A stretch of DNA of 64,000 nucleotides. It comes from Hofstenia miamia. Its lineage: Eukaryota; Xenacoelomorpha; Acoela. This document shows, piece after piece, positions 62,160 through 64,000 of the stretch (its first letter is position 1; the number at the start of each line of letters is the position of its first letter). Position numbers and translations under genes: made by a program. The notes beneath the pieces are model-generated. The model was not told the DNA's origin, did no database searches, and saw nothing but the letters and a program-made list of their open reading frames with translations. Location of the stretch: NCBI GenBank assembly GCA_004352715.1, contig SCFE01000075.1, positions 1,756,860 through 1,820,859 on the forward strand, in the 5' to 3' direction.

Positions 62160-64000
62160 AAAAAAAAAAATGTTCACCTCATTGCCATGTGCTTTAAAAT
62201 TTCTTTCACTTGCAATTTGTATGTTAATTTTGAGTCAATAGCTATGCTTAAATATTTAAGAGATTCTTTAGGGGAAATTTAGGCGTTATTAAAAGTGAAG
62301 AATTTGATAGTAATACATTTTTCCCCTGAGGATTCAGGATGCGAAATTTAGTTAATTTGTGCATGTTTACTCCATTTTTCACAATTTTGTTCTACATCAT
62401 TTATTGCTTGATTTAACGAGGTATTTCCCTAAAAAATGCATGTATCATCGGCGTATTGAAGCAATTGACAATTCGTATGTGGTTGCATGTCGTTTACATA
62501 TACGTTAAAAAGTAGCGGTCCAAGAATGATACCTTGCGTAACTCCGTTTTTTATAGAAAGCCAAATAGAGAAAGTATTATTGTTTTATGTTTTATATTTT
62601 TTTAATGATGCTATTTTGAGAAGCCATCAGTTTGTATTAATTGCTTTACATTCTCTTAATAAAGATTGTCTTATCTTATCTTATCTTATCTTATTGGACG
62701 CACTAAACACTGTTGGTTAGATAACTCAATATTAATTTAACGCTACTTTCAGAAAATCCTAGCCTTTCTAATTTCATATATAAGATATCGTAATTTATAG
62801 TCAAATGCTTTTGAAAGATCGAGACCTACCACTGTAACAAATTGGTCAGAGTCAATTTTCGGTAACCTACAAAAGAGCATCATCACTTGAAAAATTCTTG
62901 CGGAAACCAAATTGTGTTTTTAACATTAATTGATTATTTAAGATTCGTTCGATAATTTTACTCATTGGCGAAGTTATTGAGATCCGCCTATAATTAGTAG
63001 CTAAAGATACATCTTTCTTTTTGAAAACCGGAGTAATATATGCTTGTTTCAAACAATTTGGAAAGTTGTTTTGTTTTAAGGATTCATTGAAGATAAAATT
63101 TGAAGGTTCAGCAATTATAGAGGCAGTTGCTTTTAATATCCAGGAAGACATTTTAGATGTACCATTAGATTTATTGGGATTTAGTTTATTAATTACTTTA
63201 ATCATTTCTTACGTAGTCGAAAAACGAAAAATGAATTAGGGTGTTTTGTTATTAATATTTGGTCATTGATATTTGATACAGGGTCCTTTAAATTATCCCA
63301 AGTTAGCAAATGCTTCGTTTAGTACATTAGTAATGTCAAAATCATTTGTAAATGAGTTCCCATCATAGTTTCTAATGTCCTCAATGATTGTAGATTTAAA
63401 TTTTCCAGTGTTAGCAATTTTATGAATGAGCTTCAATTTGGAATTTTTGGTTTGGTGAAATTTTGATAGCATTTTTAATATATTTATTAAAACATTTACG
63501 ATTTTCAATATTTGATAAATTTCTTGCTTTTCTTTAAGCTAAAAAAAATTTTGCTAGATTTTGTTAATGAGAAATTCTTAAAAGCTTTGTTTTTTCAATA
63601 ATAAATTTTAGCACAAAACTTTTAACCAAGGTTTGGAGGAAGAATTTTTGAAATTTTTGTTAGGTAAGATCTTCTTTTCCGGACAGAAAATGTTAAGGTG
63701 TTTTTCAAAAATTGAAATAAAATTTTCCATCATAGATTAGTATCTTGTGCATAATACACTTCATGCCAATTTTCTAGTCAGCGATAATTTTAGTTTTTCA
63801 ACATCATAATTATGTCTTTCCCGAACTGTGGTCCATTTCTTAACTATTGAATTTTCCGGTTTTATAAAGCTAATAGAAGTAATGCAATGATCGGAGAACG
63901 AACATTCAGCAGTAAAATGTGTAAGTTTTGAAAGCCATTATCTGACACTATGAAGTAATCATTGTTGTAGTCTCTCATTAAAACAATGCTTTGTTTTCAG
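62160..64000 (-). pseudogene. CR1-like non-LTR retrotransposon, most complete copy
   Basis: Minus-strand order: endonuclease end with CSFSDHCITS near 63900 (SDH motif); SSKPWLK linker near 63630; RT from 63508 (KLKLIHKIANTGKFKSTIIE) and 63205 (NKLNPNKSNGTSKMSSWILK, CLKQAYITPVFKKKDVSLAT, NYRRISITSPMSKIIERILN, KTQFGFRKNFSSDDALL); then VVGLDLSKAFDYKLRYLIYE near 62840-62780 (first catalytic Asp). After a nested insertion come GVTQGIILGPLLFNVYVNDM and LLQYADDTCIF near 62550-62430 (YADD box). The thumb lies at 61700-62060. Stops and frameshifts occur at about 63240, 62860 and 62340. The 5' part runs off the window. Confidence 0.85.
62578..62696 (+). mobile_element. nested 3' end with (TTATC)n tail inside the RT
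   Basis: AATGATGCTATTTTGAG..CATTCTCTTAATAAAGATTG and a TCTTATCTTATCTTATCTTA tail, about 120 bp, splitting the minus-strand RT between the LDLSKAFD block and the WLSIKNGVTQG block. A minimal 3'-end insertion. Confidence 0.85.

Overview
The window is AT-rich animal DNA. It has spliced genes with consensus GT..AG introns, long non-coding tracts, many (TA)n microsatellites and a dense load of transposable elements (TEs). It contains five runs of N: 5219-5733, 6504-7181, 29635-30634, 36168-36334 and 60699-61698. No bacterial features such as operons or ribosome-binding sites were seen. The species cannot be named from the sequence. The mix of TEs (Penelope-like, CR1/Jockey-type non-LTR, Tc1/mariner, piggyBac, MULE) fits an invertebrate metazoan.

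Two host genes are well supported. (1) A complete SMC1 cohesin ATPase gene lies on the minus strand, with ten exons between 26628 and 15990. The splice phases close exactly and give a 1518-residue frame. Two perfect in-frame tandem repeats inflate it: 177 bp in exon 5 and 672 bp in exon 8. Without them the protein would be 1235 residues, close to the 1233 of human SMC1A. (2) A GPR107/GPR108-type seven-transmembrane Golgi protein gene lies on the plus strand, with eight exons from 41462/41585 to 57206. Its last intron is 11.4 kb and holds at least three separate DNA transposons. A partial terminal exon (1-333, plus) and a tentative two-exon gene end (3007-3337, minus) could not be identified.

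Layout. 1-15 kb: unidentified gene ends, a Tc1-like and a mariner element, a probable hAT-like MITE, a Penelope GIY-YIG remnant, and three fragments of a CR1-like non-LTR family. 15.9-26.6 kb: SMC1, with a dead Tc/mariner-superfamily element in its largest intron. 27-41 kb: mostly non-coding; a 21-bp minisatellite, a non-LTR remnant, a 5'-truncated Penelope element with RT and GIY-YIG domains inserted into an older dispersed repeat (R1), two foldback elements and a Tigger/pogo-type MITE. 41.5-57.2 kb: the GPR107-like gene. Its last intron holds a piggyBac element with TTAA flanks (46.2-47.9 kb), a Tc1-like element with TA flanks (49.4-50.6 kb), a Mutator-like transposase remnant, and a 3.6-kb MULE (52.6-56.2 kb) that encodes FLYWCH, DDE and Ulp1-like protease modules between subrepeat-built inverted ends. 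57.2-64 kb: degenerate CR1-like RT pieces with nested (TTATC)n-tailed 3' ends and a near-identical duplication on both sides of a 1000-N gap.

The most notable items are the MULE with its own Ulp1-like protease, the Penelope insertion with an internal empty-site comparison, and the in-frame perfect duplications in SMC1, which are more likely an assembly fault than real protein but need checking.
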